A DNA stretch of 64,000 nucleotides. Origin: Pirellulales bacterium (GTDB lineage Bacteria; Planctomycetota; Planctomycetia; Pirellulales; Lacipirellulaceae). The notes below the pieces were generated by a model, which was not told the origin of the DNA, did not search any database, and worked only from the letters and a program-made list of their open reading frames with translations. The position numbers were made by a program, and so were the translations under genes. Shown in pieces: positions 53,471 through 61,969 of the stretch. The stretch is taken from contig JAHBXQ010000003.1 in the NCBI GenBank assembly GCA_019636345.1, positions 620,001-684,000 on the forward strand. The letters run 5' to 3'. The number at the start of each line of letters is the position of its first letter. Positions within the stretch are counted from its first letter, which is position 1.

Positions 53471-54397
53471 TCAATCCGCGGGGTCGACCTCGAAGTCCTT
53501 CCACTTCATGGCCCGGCGGAAGGGCTCGACGCGCAAGATCACCTCGCCGTTCTGGAAGAGCCGGACCGTGCCGGTCGATTCGCTGACCGTGATCGCCACG
53601 GCGCCGGTCGCGCGGCTGATGGCGGCGGCGGCCCAGTGGCGGGCGCCCAGCCCCTTGCTGAGCGTGATGTCGGCCCCCGGCGCCGAGACGTGCTGGCACG
53701 CCGCGGCCACCGTGCCGTCGGCGGAGATGACGAACGCCCCGTCGAGTTGGGCGATTTCCTTGATCGCCTCGCGGACCTTGGCGTCGTCGAGCTGCCGTTC
53801 CGATTGGTTGTAGCCCCGCACCGGGTCGTACCCCAGCGGGTGGCAGTGCTTGAGCACCTTGCGATGGTCCCCGACGACCAGCAGCGTGCCGACCGGCTTC
53901 CCCTCGCGTCCTTCGCGACCGATCTCGACGGCCAGATCGACGGCGGCCTTGAGCGTGTCGAGCGGCACGCGGGTCTCGAGCTGCTTGAGGTCGCGCACGG
54001 TGAGCCGGCCGAGGTGCTCGTCGAGTTGGATGACGCTGAGCGAGTCGATTTGCCCCGCCTCGAACCCGCTGTAGAGGGCGACGACGGTTCCCCCCGGGGG
54101 GAGCAGGTCGTCGGCGACGCTTTCCAGCAGCGCCTGGGCCAGCTTCTCCTGGATCGTGCTCTCGGGGATCGTCACCTCGACGCAGGGAAAGTTGTAATCC
54201 TCGGCCCCGGCGTAGTCGCGCACGGCGTCGGCCGCCAGCACGACGTGTAGCTGGCCGGTCGCGGCCCGCAGCTTGGCCCAGTCGAGCGGCTTCTCGACGA
54301 AGATCAGCAGGGCGTCGGCCTCCTCGTGCCCGGCCAGACGGGCCGCCAGTTGGCAGAACGCTTCGAGCTGGTCGGGAAACTTGGGAGCGGGAGCCAT
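53471..54397 (-). CDS. Diadenylate cyclase-like (DAC/DisA_N) protein, DacZ-type layout
   Basis: 308 residues. The N-terminal half is an alpha/beta domain (ADALLIFVEKPLDWAKLRA, CVEVTIPESTIQEKLAQAL) and the C-terminal half is a DAC domain: DGA motif at Asp219 (LDGAFVISADG), then LGARHWAAAAISRATGA, where the usual RHR reads Arg253-His254-Trp255, and AITVSESTGTVRLFQNG. It lacks the DNA-binding HhH part of DisA, so it resembles the DacZ arrangement known from archaea. It would make c-di-AMP from two ATP if active. ATG 54397 was chosen because upstream codons look unrelated; ATG 54472 is an alternative. It is convergent with the EEP gene. Confidence 0.85.
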   Translation of the reverse strand: MAPAPKFPDQLEAFCQLAARLAGHEEADALLIFVEKPLDWAKLRAATGQLHVVLAADAVRDYAGAEDYNFPCVEVTIPESTIQEKLAQALLESVADDLLPPGGTVVALYSGFEAGQIDSLSVIQLDEHLGRLTVRDLKQLETRVPLDTLKAAVDLAVEIGREGREGKPVGTLLVVGDHRKVLKHCHPLGYDPVRGYNQSERQLDDAKVREAIKEIAQLDGAFVISADGTVAAACQHVSAPGADITLSKGLGARHWAAAAISRATGAVAITVSESTGTVRLFQNGEVILRVEPFRRAMKWKDFEVDPAD

Positions 54398-54544
54398 TGC
54401 AACGCTGACGCAGGGACCGGAAGACGCAAACGGCGGCGGGGAGAGCAGGCAACTCATAGTCGCGCACGCCAAGCAAGAGGCTGCAATTTAGACCAGGGAC
54501 GAGCGATTCACAATGCCGACCGGCCGTCGGCGCAATGCGTCGGA

Positions 54545-54591
54545 CTAGCGCTTTGACGCAACCCGAAATAATCGAGCAGACAAAGCGCTAG
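54545..54591. repeat. Perfect CTAGCGCTTTG hairpin at the stop of the next gene
   Basis: CTAGCGCTTTG (54545-54555) pairs with CAAAGCGCTAG (54581-54591); the arm includes the stop codon of the gene ending at 54588. The core GCTTTGAC is shared with the hairpins at 16.9 and 56.5 kb. It may act as a terminator for that gene. Confidence 0.55.
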
Positions 54592-56366
54592 CGCCGCGAG
54601 TTGTCCGGCGAGGCGGCGACCGCGTCTTGGTCGACCTCGTCGTACTGCTGCAAGTACAGGCGGTCGTACAACACCAGCGCGTGGATGGCGTGCCCCAACG
54701 GGCCGGCTTCCCAATCACGGGTGCGATTGTTCCACATGATGTTCGACAGGTAATTGACCGCCTTCACGGTGCGCGGATACGTGAAGTGCTTGTCTTCGGC
54801 GGCGTAGAGCAGCCACTCGAGGATGTGCCCGGTGGTCTTCAGCCGGCGATCGAGATCGGCCTCGCTGCCCGGGCCGCGAAACCACTCGGTGCTGAAGCTG
54901 CCGTCGGGGTTCTGCAGCCGATAGGCGTAGTTCTGGTAATTGGCGACGAACTTCTTCGCCGCGGCGAACTCGCCCGTCAGCGGGCGGCCGGTCTTCAGGC
55001 TCTTCTTATAGGCGAAGGTCAGACCCGACAGTCGATGGGTCCCCCCGCACGCGGCGGTGCGGACCGGTTGGTGCATTTCCTCGCGGACCAGCGTGGCGAA
55101 GTCCCAGGTCATTCCCTGGTCGTTGACCCACCGGGCGTCCAGGTCGAGGTACGCCTGCAGTCCGAGAAGCTTGAACGTGAGCTCGGTCTTGGGGTAGCAG
55201 GTCTTCTTCTCCGACTCGACGAGGTCGGCGATCGTGAACTCTTTTCCTTCGACGCGGATCGGATAGGTGCTTTTCACCCGGGCTTGAGCCAGAAGCGCCA
55301 GCAATTGGCCCTGGTGCCCTTGCAGCGCGGGGCCGACGCGCACTCGCAGTTCGCCCTCGTTGTTCAGATAGAGCAGCTCCCGCTCGCGGCAAGGCATGTT
55401 GAAGCACAACCACCCCACGGCCGTGATCGGTTGGCCGTTGGGACCGCCCTGGCGGATGCGGCTGTGGACCTCGAAGGCGAGCATCTGGTGCATCACCTCC
55501 CACGGTCCGCGGTTGCCGGTGTGAAGCGGATTGTCGTAGTAGTGCTTCAACACGCGGCGGACTTTGTCTCGGAGCGCTTGTTGGCTGCGCGACAGGGGGG
55601 GGAGCCGTTTCCGCGCGGTCGAGTTCACGACCGGGATCGGCGTCGTCTCCTCCGCCTCGTCCGGGGTCTCCGGGGCTTCGTCGGCCGCGGCGGCCAGCGG
55701 CCGCGCCGAGTCGGCGTCGCGATCGTGTTGTGCCGCGGCTTGCTGTTGGCGCAGTTCCAAGGCTTCGTCGAGTTCGTCCCCCGAGAGGCCGGCCAATTCG
55801 TCGTCCGGCTCGGCGGCAGGCATCGGCTCGGCGTCCTCGGCGGCAAGCGTCGGCTCGCCGCAGGAGTCCTCGGCCGGGGAATCCTCGACGGGCGTCGCCG
55901 CCTCCTGCGGCTGCGGCTCGAACGAGAGCGCCGGACCGGACAGAGGCTGGGCGGGCGCGACCGGCGTCGACGAACTGCTCTCGCGGCGCGGCAGAGCGCC
56001 GATCAGGAGCGGGCCTGACTCTTCGGCCGCGTCGTTCGAGCGTTGCTCGCCGGACGGCCGCGGGGCGGCGCCGTCGGCCGAACGGGGGCGCCAGCCGTGC
56101 TGCGCCGGCGCGAGGTTCGCCGGAGAGGAGGGCGTCGCGGCCGCGGCTTCCTCGTGCGGGCGGACAAAGACGGGGCGCAACGCGCGGCTCAAAACGCGCG
56201 TGCCAAAGTCGGTGTTCCCGCCCGAAACGCTGGGGGCGAGCGTCGAGGAGTCGCGAAACGGGTCCTGAGAGCCCGCCGCCCCGTTGGCGCCGGCCCCTGC
56301 CAAGACGAATGCGGACAGCAGGACGCGCGTGGTCCGAGCGTCCCGCGCGATCTTCCAGCGCAGCAT
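54588..56366 (-). CDS. Large exported planctomycete-type protein of unknown function
   Basis: 592 residues. ATG 56366 is preceded by GGGGGAG and opens an export signal (MLRWKIARDARTTRVLLSAFVLAGAGANGAAG). Residues about 30-245 are low-complexity, Pro/Ala/Glu-rich and acidic (EPDDELAGLSGDELDEALEL), probably disordered. Residues about 250-580 form a folded, largely helical domain: LRDKVRRVLKHYYDNPLHTGNRGPWEVMHQMLAFE, GWLCFNMPCRERELLYLN, EKKTCYPKTELTFKLLGLQAYLDLDARW, TTGHILEWLLYAAEDK and GPLGHAIHALVLYDRLYL. The repeated helical pairs recall alpha/alpha-toroid folds, but I cannot name the family. No catalytic site is evident. Confidence 0.78.
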   Translation of the reverse strand: MLRWKIARDARTTRVLLSAFVLAGAGANGAAGSQDPFRDSSTLAPSVSGGNTDFGTRVLSRALRPVFVRPHEEAAAATPSSPANLAPAQHGWRPRSADGAAPRPSGEQRSNDAAEESGPLLIGALPRRESSSSTPVAPAQPLSGPALSFEPQPQEAATPVEDSPAEDSCGEPTLAAEDAEPMPAAEPDDELAGLSGDELDEALELRQQQAAAQHDRDADSARPLAAAADEAPETPDEAEETTPIPVVNSTARKRLPPLSRSQQALRDKVRRVLKHYYDNPLHTGNRGPWEVMHQMLAFEVHSRIRQGGPNGQPITAVGWLCFNMPCRERELLYLNNEGELRVRVGPALQGHQGQLLALLAQARVKSTYPIRVEGKEFTIADLVESEKKTCYPKTELTFKLLGLQAYLDLDARWVNDQGMTWDFATLVREEMHQPVRTAACGGTHRLSGLTFAYKKSLKTGRPLTGEFAAAKKFVANYQNYAYRLQNPDGSFSTEWFRGPGSEADLDRRLKTTGHILEWLLYAAEDKHFTYPRTVKAVNYLSNIMWNNRTRDWEAGPLGHAIHALVLYDRLYLQQYDEVDQDAVAASPDNSRR

Positions 56367-56778
56367 CTGCAATCTCCCCCCTCGCAACGCGTGGCGTGAC
56401 GCCCGGCATGTCGACCGAACGCCGCTCACGCGGTCCTGGCGTACCAAACGGGCGACGTTCGATTCGCAACTGCTGCGGACGTGCGCCTCGTGCTTTGACA
56501 GCACTTGCATCAAGAGCGGCCAAAGCACTCGTCCGCGCGAACTCGTGCCGACGAGTCAGCCCGTGTGTTTGGTATCGGGCGCGCGCCCAGGTGAAGTTGA
56601 CCCCGAAGCGGCATTTCGACGAGCGAACTTCCGCAACCCCGCGCGCCGACTGCAACAGCCGATCGGGACGCGAGTTACGCAGTTTCGCCAGATCCGCAAG
56701 AGCGGCCTTGAACCCCGCCGGGAGGGGGCCTGCGGGGCGTCGCGCGGCGCGCGAGAGAACGTCGCCGGTCGAGGGCGA
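56367..56778. other. 412-base gap with a GTGCTTTGACA hairpin
   Basis: No gene recognised. GTGCTTTG (56490-56497) pairs with CAAAGCAC (56521-56528) across 23 bases, the same core as the hairpins at 16.9 and 54.5 kb. The start region and promoter of the gene at 56366 must lie here. Open frames on both strands are GC-driven and carry no motifs. Confidence 0.5.
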
Positions 56779-57477
56779 CTACCGCGGCAGAGGGGCGTCG
56801 GGGTTTGACGCGACTGCGGCTTCGCCGCTGCCGGCGCCTGCCGGCAGGCTCTCCGCGTACTGGCGCCAGGCGTTGACGTCGTTGCCGAGGTCCTGGCCGC
56901 TGGCGCCGCGCATTGCTTGCACTCCGGCGTATTGCATCGCGGGGTCGCTGTCCTTGAGCGCTGCCGCAAGCGCGGCGACGCTGGCCGGGGTCTTGATCTT
57001 GCCCAGCGAGTCGACCGCCGCCATGCGCACGTCGAAATCCGCGTCAGCCTGCGCGACGACCGCCAGTCGTTGGATCGCAGCCGCGTCGCCGCGTCGCCCG
57101 AGCAAGCGACAGCACTGCATGCGGACCTCGCGATCCTCGTCCTGCAAGCCGGCGACGAGCATATCGCGGGCCAGCGGAGCGTCGAGCTTGGCCACCGTCT
57201 CCTGAATCGTGCGCCGCACGAGGGGATCGGGCTCGGTCTGGATTTGTTGGGCGAGTTGCTCGCAGACTTTTTGCTGCTCGGCCGCCTCGGCGTCGCCGAC
57301 GCGGGCCCCGGTTTCGCGAATGGCCGCCATCCGCATGGCGGGCGTCACCATCGTGGTGCGGTCCTTGTATTTGAAGGGCCCCATGCCGCAACCGGCGAGC
57401 GGCGCAAGGACGAGCCCCAACGCCCCGGCGACCAGCCAGCGCGCAGGACCCTCGGCAACTTCGATTCGTCGAAACAT
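56779..57477 (-). CDS. HEAT-repeat lipoprotein
   Basis: 232 residues. Lipobox LAPLAGC near residue 31 of a start at ATG 57477 (MFRRIEVAEGPARWLVAGAL). The mature part has HEAT/PBS-type helical repeats: DPLVRRTIQETVAKLDAPLARDMLVAGLQDEDREVRMQCCRLLGRRGD, ADFDVRMAAVDSLGKIK, SVAALAAALKDSDPAMQYAGVQAM. It is an envelope-anchored scaffold or binding protein. It is divergent from the gene at 57827, with a long palindrome between them. Confidence 0.87.
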   Translation of the reverse strand: MFRRIEVAEGPARWLVAGALGLVLAPLAGCGMGPFKYKDRTTMVTPAMRMAAIRETGARVGDAEAAEQQKVCEQLAQQIQTEPDPLVRRTIQETVAKLDAPLARDMLVAGLQDEDREVRMQCCRLLGRRGDAAAIQRLAVVAQADADFDVRMAAVDSLGKIKTPASVAALAAALKDSDPAMQYAGVQAMRGASGQDLGNDVNAWRQYAESLPAGAGSGEAAVASNPDAPLPR

Positions 57478-57616
57478 CGGCAGCGCGTAGTGCGAGGAGC
57501 GACCAGTACCCGTTCCGCGGCGCAAACCGTAGCAAACCCCCTGCGGGCGATCTACTCCACTTTGGTCCCTGCGGAGACAAACAGTGCAGCCCGCGGTGAC
57601 TTCCGCCCCGTTGGTC

Positions 57617-57739
57617 GTGATCCCATTTGCCAAATTGACGGGTGGCTGGGGTCGAACGAAGCGAGCCCCCAGCGGATCCCCTGGGGGCTTTGCTGCGCTG
57701 CGACCCCAGCCACCCTTCCAAGGGCGCAAATGGTATCAC
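57617..57739. repeat. 123-base extended palindrome
   Basis: Three nested inverted repeats: GTGATCCCATTTGC (57617-57630) with the imperfect complement GCAAATGGTATCAC (57726-57739); GGTGGCTGGGGTCG (57641-57654) with CGACCCCAGCCACC (57701-57714), 14 perfect pairs; and AGCCCCCAG with CTGGGGGCT inside. It would form one long cruciform or RNA hairpin between divergent genes. It is probably a mobile or REP-type repeat rather than a terminator. Confidence 0.75.
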
Positions 57740-57826
57740 TACCGCCCCGCTCGACGGCGTGTTCTGCGGGGGCCGGGCGGCTAGAATGGCGTTCTGCCAG
57801 TCCCGGCCGACCCGTTGCGAGAATCC

Positions 57827-60418
57827 ATGCCCGCCGCATTCGCCCATTCCCGCTCGCCGCGAGGCGCCTGGTCGCGGCTGGGGGCGTTTGCGCTGGCGTG
57901 CTTGCTGCTAGCGGGGTGCTGGGGGTGCAGCGACGACGGTTCCGCGGCGGCCGATCCCCAGGCCGCGGCCAAGAAGAAGGCCGAGCAGGACCAGAAGGAC
58001 AAGCAGGACCAGGATCGCGACAAGCCTGACGTCGAGATCAGCCGCGTCGTGCCGCTGCTGTCGGAATCGCTCGTCGAGACGAGCCAGGGTCAATCGCTGG
58101 CGCTCGCCAAGCCGGGGCATTGGACCGCGGCGGCCCAGCAGGTGAAGGCCAACCGCGACGATCTCGAAGCTCGCGCCACGGTCGAGGTGCTCGACGCCAA
58201 GGGAGAGCCGCGGCCTTTGACGGACACCTCGTACCGGCTCGTATCGAGCCGCCCGGCGGTGCTTGCCAAGGGACGACAGAAGCGGATCGAGACCGAGGTG
58301 TTCGTCCCCGAGGATCTTGACCGGTTTCAAGTGGCGGCTCGTCTGGAGCGGGTTTCGACCGGTTCCCCCGTCGGCGCCACGCCGCCGACGCCATGGCGCG
58401 CGATGCCTTCGTACCAGTACTTCTTCATCGTGCTGGCGAAAGACCCCGCGCAGTACTCGTTTCTCAAAGTCGCCGACGCCGTGCGCGCCCCGCATGAAGA
58501 CGAAGGGGGCCGGTTTGCGTTGCATTACCGGGTCGTGTTGGCCGACGGCGACCAGCACCCGCCGTTGCCGGCGAGCGTGCTGCAGTGGACCAGCGTCGCT
58601 CACTTGTGGTGGGACGAAGCGAACGTCGACCGCCTCTCGCCCGAGCAGCAGACCGCGCTGGTCGATTGGCTCCACTGGGGAGGTCGGCTGGCGATCAACG
58701 GGCCGGACTCGCTCGACAAGCTGCGGGGAACGTTTCTCGATCCGTACCTCCCCGCCGAAAGTGGCAAGACGCGCGAGTTCACGGTCGACGATCTGGCGCC
58801 GCTGAACAAGGCGTGGACGCTTCGCGACGCGACGGGCCAGCCGCGCGATCTGCTGCGGCCGGCCAAACCGTGGTCGGGCGTGGAGCTGAAATTGCGACCT
58901 GGCGCGGCCGAGACGCCGGGGACGGGGGGGCTGCTGGTCGAGCGGAGCGTCGGGTCGGGGGGCATCGTCGTCTCTGCCGTGCAACTCGCCCAGCGAGAAC
59001 TGTTGAACTGGCCCGCGTACGACAGTTTTCTCAACGGCGCTTTGCTGCGGCGACCGCCGCGCAAGTTCCGGATGGAAGACTCGGACTTCTTGAGCGGCCT
59101 CGAGGTTGATTGGATCGGGTACAAGGGCCGGCAACTCGACGCCCATTTCACGACCCCGCTGCGGTGGATGGCTCGCGACGCCGGGGCCCAGGCGAACATG
59201 CGCACCGAAACCGTCGCCGCGACCCCGCCGGCGGTTCCCGGCGCCTATGCCGTCGGCGGCGAAGAGACGCGGACGATCGTCGATCGGCGCGGCGGCTTGG
59301 GAGCATGGAGCGATTTCGGCCTGACCGCCGCAGCGGCCCGAGCCGCGCTGCGCGAGGCGGCCGGCGTCACCGTTCCCGGCGCCGGGTTCGTGTTGGCGTG
59401 TCTGGCGGTGTATCTCGTGGTGCTCGTGCCGCTCAATTGGATGGTGTTTCACTCGCTGCGGCGAGTCGAGTGGGCATGGCTGGCGGCCCCGCTGATCGCT
59501 CTGGCCGGCGCCGCCGTGGTGATCCAGCAGGCCCAACTCGACATCGGGTTCGTCAGCTCGCAAACCGAGATCGCGCTGTTGGAATTGCAGCCCGAACATC
59601 TGCGCGGGCATTTGAGCCGGTTCACGGGGCTGTACACCTCGCTGTCGACGACCTACGACGTGGCGTTCGAGCACCCCACCGCGGTGGCCGTCCCCTTTCC
59701 CGGCGCACGCGACGACAGCGTCGTCCGCAGCCAATTGCTAGGGGAGGGGGGGACGGTCGCGTTCGAGAAGTACGCCGAGACGCACCTCCGCGGTCTGGCC
59801 GTCGCATCGAGCACGACCCGGCTTGTCCACAGTGAGGAGATCGTCCCCTTGCCGGGCGCCGTGCGACTCACGACCGCCACGAACGGCATGCGGCAGCTTG
59901 AAAATCGGTCGGGACTGCGCCTCGCCGATGCGGCGATCGTGCGCCGCTCGTTCGATCGCCAGGGGAAGCCGCGGTTCGACGGGTGTTGGCTGGGCGAGGT
60001 GCGCGACGGGGCGACGACCGTCGTGTCGTTCGCACCGGCGACGATCGACCCGGTACGGGGGCCGTTCGCCGCTGAGCGGGCCGCCGCGGCCGAGCGCGCC
60101 GTCGCGACCGGCCAACCGCGGCTCGACGTCGACGAGTTGGTCAAAGTGGCCTTTCGATTCGCCTCGGGGGACGACCCGCTGTACGGCGGTCGCGAGGAGA
60201 CGCGGCTGGTGGCCCGAATCGACGGGTTGCTCCCCGGGACGACGGCGACTCCGTCGGCTTCGCAAACGTCCGGGGCCGTGATCGTGGCGGTCCACCTCGC
60301 CTACGGCCCTCCTCCCGCCCCGCAACCTGACGCCAACGCCGCCGCCGACGTCCTTCCCGCCGCCGATCGCCCGACGGGCGAGGAGGACTCGCTCGACGAA
60401 CTCGAGGATTTGCCGTAA
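57827..60418 (+). CDS. Membrane lipoprotein linked to an ABC exporter (Gld-like context)
   Basis: 863 residues. Lipobox LLLAGC near residue 24. A charged Lys/Glu/Asp-rich linker (AAKKKAEQDQKDKQDQDRDK) follows, then a large soluble region with a possible glutamine-amidotransferase-like part (LVDWLHWGGRLAINGPDSLDKL). Two hydrophobic helices lie at about 521-541 (VLACLAVYLVVLVPLNW) and 551-567 (WLAAPLIALAGAAVVI), then another extracytoplasmic beta-rich region. It precedes an ABC ATPase gene by 69 bases, as do GldG-like or membrane-regulator proteins in planctomycetes. The function is unknown. ATG 57827 was chosen over TTG 57815 because it directly opens the signal. Confidence 0.8.
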   Translation: MPAAFAHSRSPRGAWSRLGAFALACLLLAGCWGCSDDGSAAADPQAAAKKKAEQDQKDKQDQDRDKPDVEISRVVPLLSESLVETSQGQSLALAKPGHWTAAAQQVKANRDDLEARATVEVLDAKGEPRPLTDTSYRLVSSRPAVLAKGRQKRIETEVFVPEDLDRFQVAARLERVSTGSPVGATPPTPWRAMPSYQYFFIVLAKDPAQYSFLKVADAVRAPHEDEGGRFALHYRVVLADGDQHPPLPASVLQWTSVAHLWWDEANVDRLSPEQQTALVDWLHWGGRLAINGPDSLDKLRGTFLDPYLPAESGKTREFTVDDLAPLNKAWTLRDATGQPRDLLRPAKPWSGVELKLRPGAAETPGTGGLLVERSVGSGGIVVSAVQLAQRELLNWPAYDSFLNGALLRRPPRKFRMEDSDFLSGLEVDWIGYKGRQLDAHFTTPLRWMARDAGAQANMRTETVAATPPAVPGAYAVGGEETRTIVDRRGGLGAWSDFGLTAAAARAALREAAGVTVPGAGFVLACLAVYLVVLVPLNWMVFHSLRRVEWAWLAAPLIALAGAAVVIQQAQLDIGFVSSQTEIALLELQPEHLRGHLSRFTGLYTSLSTTYDVAFEHPTAVAVPFPGARDDSVVRSQLLGEGGTVAFEKYAETHLRGLAVASSTTRLVHSEEIVPLPGAVRLTTATNGMRQLENRSGLRLADAAIVRRSFDRQGKPRFDGCWLGEVRDGATTVVSFAPATIDPVRGPFAAERAAAAERAVATGQPRLDVDELVKVAFRFASGDDPLYGGREETRLVARIDGLLPGTTATPSASQTSGAVIVAVHLAYGPPPAPQPDANAAADVLPAADRPTGEEDSLDELEDLP

Positions 60419-60487
60419 ACGCCCGACGCAACTGCGTATTTCCTTTGCGACCCTGGCGCCCTCGCGGTCGCCCTTCCCGTTTCGCCC

Positions 60488-61414
60488 ATGATCGAACTCA
60501 AGAACTTCGGCAAGCAATACGGCGACTTCATCGCGGTCGCCAACCTCAACCTCAAGATCGAGGCGGGGGAGATGTTCGGCTTCATCGGTCCCAACGGCGC
60601 GGGGAAGAGCACCACCATTCGCTTTTTGGCGACGCTCCTCAAGGCGACCCACGGCGAAGGGATCGTCAACGGGTGCAGCGTCACGCGCGATCCGATCGGC
60701 GTGCGCCGCAGCGTGGGATACATGCCCGACAACTTCGGCGTTTACGACGGGATGAAGGTGTGGGAGTTCCTCGACTTCTTCGCCGTCGCGTATCAGGTCC
60801 CGCGCGAGCGGCGCAAGGGCGTGCTTTCCGACGTGCTGGAGTTGTTGGACCTGACCCACAAGCGCGACGACTTCGTCAACGGCTTGTCGCGAGGGATGAA
60901 GCAGCGACTCTGCCTTGCGAAGACGCTGGTCCACGACCCGCCGGTGCTCATCCTCGACGAACCGTCCAGCGGCCTCGACCCGCGGGCTCGGCTCGAAGTG
61001 AAAGCCCTATTGCGCGAACTGCGCAGAATGGGCAAAACGATCCTGATTTCCAGTCACATTCTCACCGAGCTGGCCGACTGCTGCACCTCGATCGGCATTC
61101 TCGAACGGGGGCAACTCTTGCTGCACGGCCCGATCGATCGGGTCTACAAGCAGATTCAGCGGAACAGACATCTTGAGATCCGCTTCGCCGGCGACCCGGC
61201 TGCGGGGCTCAGCCTTGTTCGCAGCGACCCGAAGGTGCGCGAGGTGATCGAGAACAGCCGCACGTTCGTCGTCGAGATGGCCGGCGACGACGCGGACGTT
61301 CAGCGGCTGTTGCGCCAGTTGGTCGCCGCCAATTGCGGACTGGTCAGCTTCGCCGACAAGGAGCCGACGCTCGAGGACGTGTTCATGCTGGTCACCAAGG
61401 GGTTGGTGAGCTGA
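60488..61414 (+). CDS. ABC-2 type transporter ATPase (NatA/GldA-like)
   Basis: 308 residues. Walker A GPNGAGKST (34-42), signature LSRGM, Walker B LILDEPSSGLDP and switch His in ISSHILTELADCC are all present. The C-terminal ~70 residues match the extension of DrrA/NatA-type ATPases (PTLEDVFMLVTKG at the end). It powers an exporter of the ABC-2 class. No ABC-2 permease gene is adjacent in this window; the upstream lipoprotein is the only partner seen. A strong hairpin at 61426-61451 follows. Confidence 0.92.
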   Translation: MIELKNFGKQYGDFIAVANLNLKIEAGEMFGFIGPNGAGKSTTIRFLATLLKATHGEGIVNGCSVTRDPIGVRRSVGYMPDNFGVYDGMKVWEFLDFFAVAYQVPRERRKGVLSDVLELLDLTHKRDDFVNGLSRGMKQRLCLAKTLVHDPPVLILDEPSSGLDPRARLEVKALLRELRRMGKTILISSHILTELADCCTSIGILERGQLLLHGPIDRVYKQIQRNRHLEIRFAGDPAAGLSLVRSDPKVREVIENSRTFVVEMAGDDADVQRLLRQLVAANCGLVSFADKEPTLEDVFMLVTKGLVS

Positions 61415-61425
61415 GGCGCGCCAGT

Positions 61426-61451
61426 CAAGCCCCCCGCTGACGGGGGGCTTG
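61426..61451. terminator. Hairpin between convergent genes
   Basis: CAAGCCCCCCG (61426-61436) pairs perfectly with CGGGGGGCTTG (61441-61451) around CTGA, 12 bases after the ATPase stop. There is no T-run. It is placed to end transcripts from both sides. Confidence 0.6.
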
Positions 61452-61536
61452 GCCGATCAGCCGCGGGCGCCCTTTCTGTTCTCCCCCGCTTGCGGTTCCT
61501 CAAGCGGCGCACTCGCCAAGCTCGGCGAGCGAGACT

Positions 61537-61968
61537 TCAGTTCGTCAACTGAAAGTCGAACGGCTGCGATTGGCCCGAGGCCACCTCGACGCTCAGCCCG
61601 CTGCCTCCGAACGAGCCGTAGCGCTGCGGAATGAGCGAGCGTCCGAGGATTGGCTCGCCGTTGGGGAGCGTCATGGGGTTGTTCGGGTCGTTTCCTTCGA
61701 AGCAGGTGATTCGCACCAACTGCGGGCCGACCCGCACGCCTTCGCCCAACCTGGGGGTCGACAGACTGAAGGAGCCGTCGCTTTGAATGGCCCCGACGGC
61801 CGGCTGCCCGCCGGCTTTATGCTGGAACATCACGGTGCCGAACTTCAACGGTTCGCCGCGGAACGAGACGGTTCCCGTCGCCGGGGCCATCTCGGGTCCC
61901 TTGGAGCAGCCGATCGACAGCACCGTCGCCCACGCCAACAGCCAAGCCGCGCATCGCGGGACGTGCAT
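61537..61968 (-). CDS. Small lipoprotein paired with a DUF1559 gene
   Basis: 143 residues. Signal MHVPRCAAWLLAWATVLSIGC with lipobox LSIGC. The mature part is a beta-sandwich of the regulatory type (ATGTVSFRGEPLKFGTVMFQ, AIQSDGSFSLSTP, LVRITCFEG). Its ATG is one base after the DUF1559 stop, so translation is coupled. It is the fourth DUF1559/lipoprotein pair in the window. Confidence 0.85.
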   Translation of the reverse strand: MHVPRCAAWLLAWATVLSIGCSKGPEMAPATGTVSFRGEPLKFGTVMFQHKAGGQPAVGAIQSDGSFSLSTPRLGEGVRVGPQLVRITCFEGNDPNNPMTLPNGEPILGRSLIPQRYGSFGGSGLSVEVASGQSQPFDFQLTN

Positions 61969-61969
61969 C

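Noticed and set aside
53471-54397. Full-length DisA DNA-integrity scanner
   Set aside because: The DAC domain is at the C-terminus and the DNA-binding HhH part of DisA is missing.
61512-61529. CTCGCC/GGCGAG hairpin after the lipoprotein gene at 61537
   Set aside because: Only six pairs without a T-run; too weak to call against the GC-rich background.
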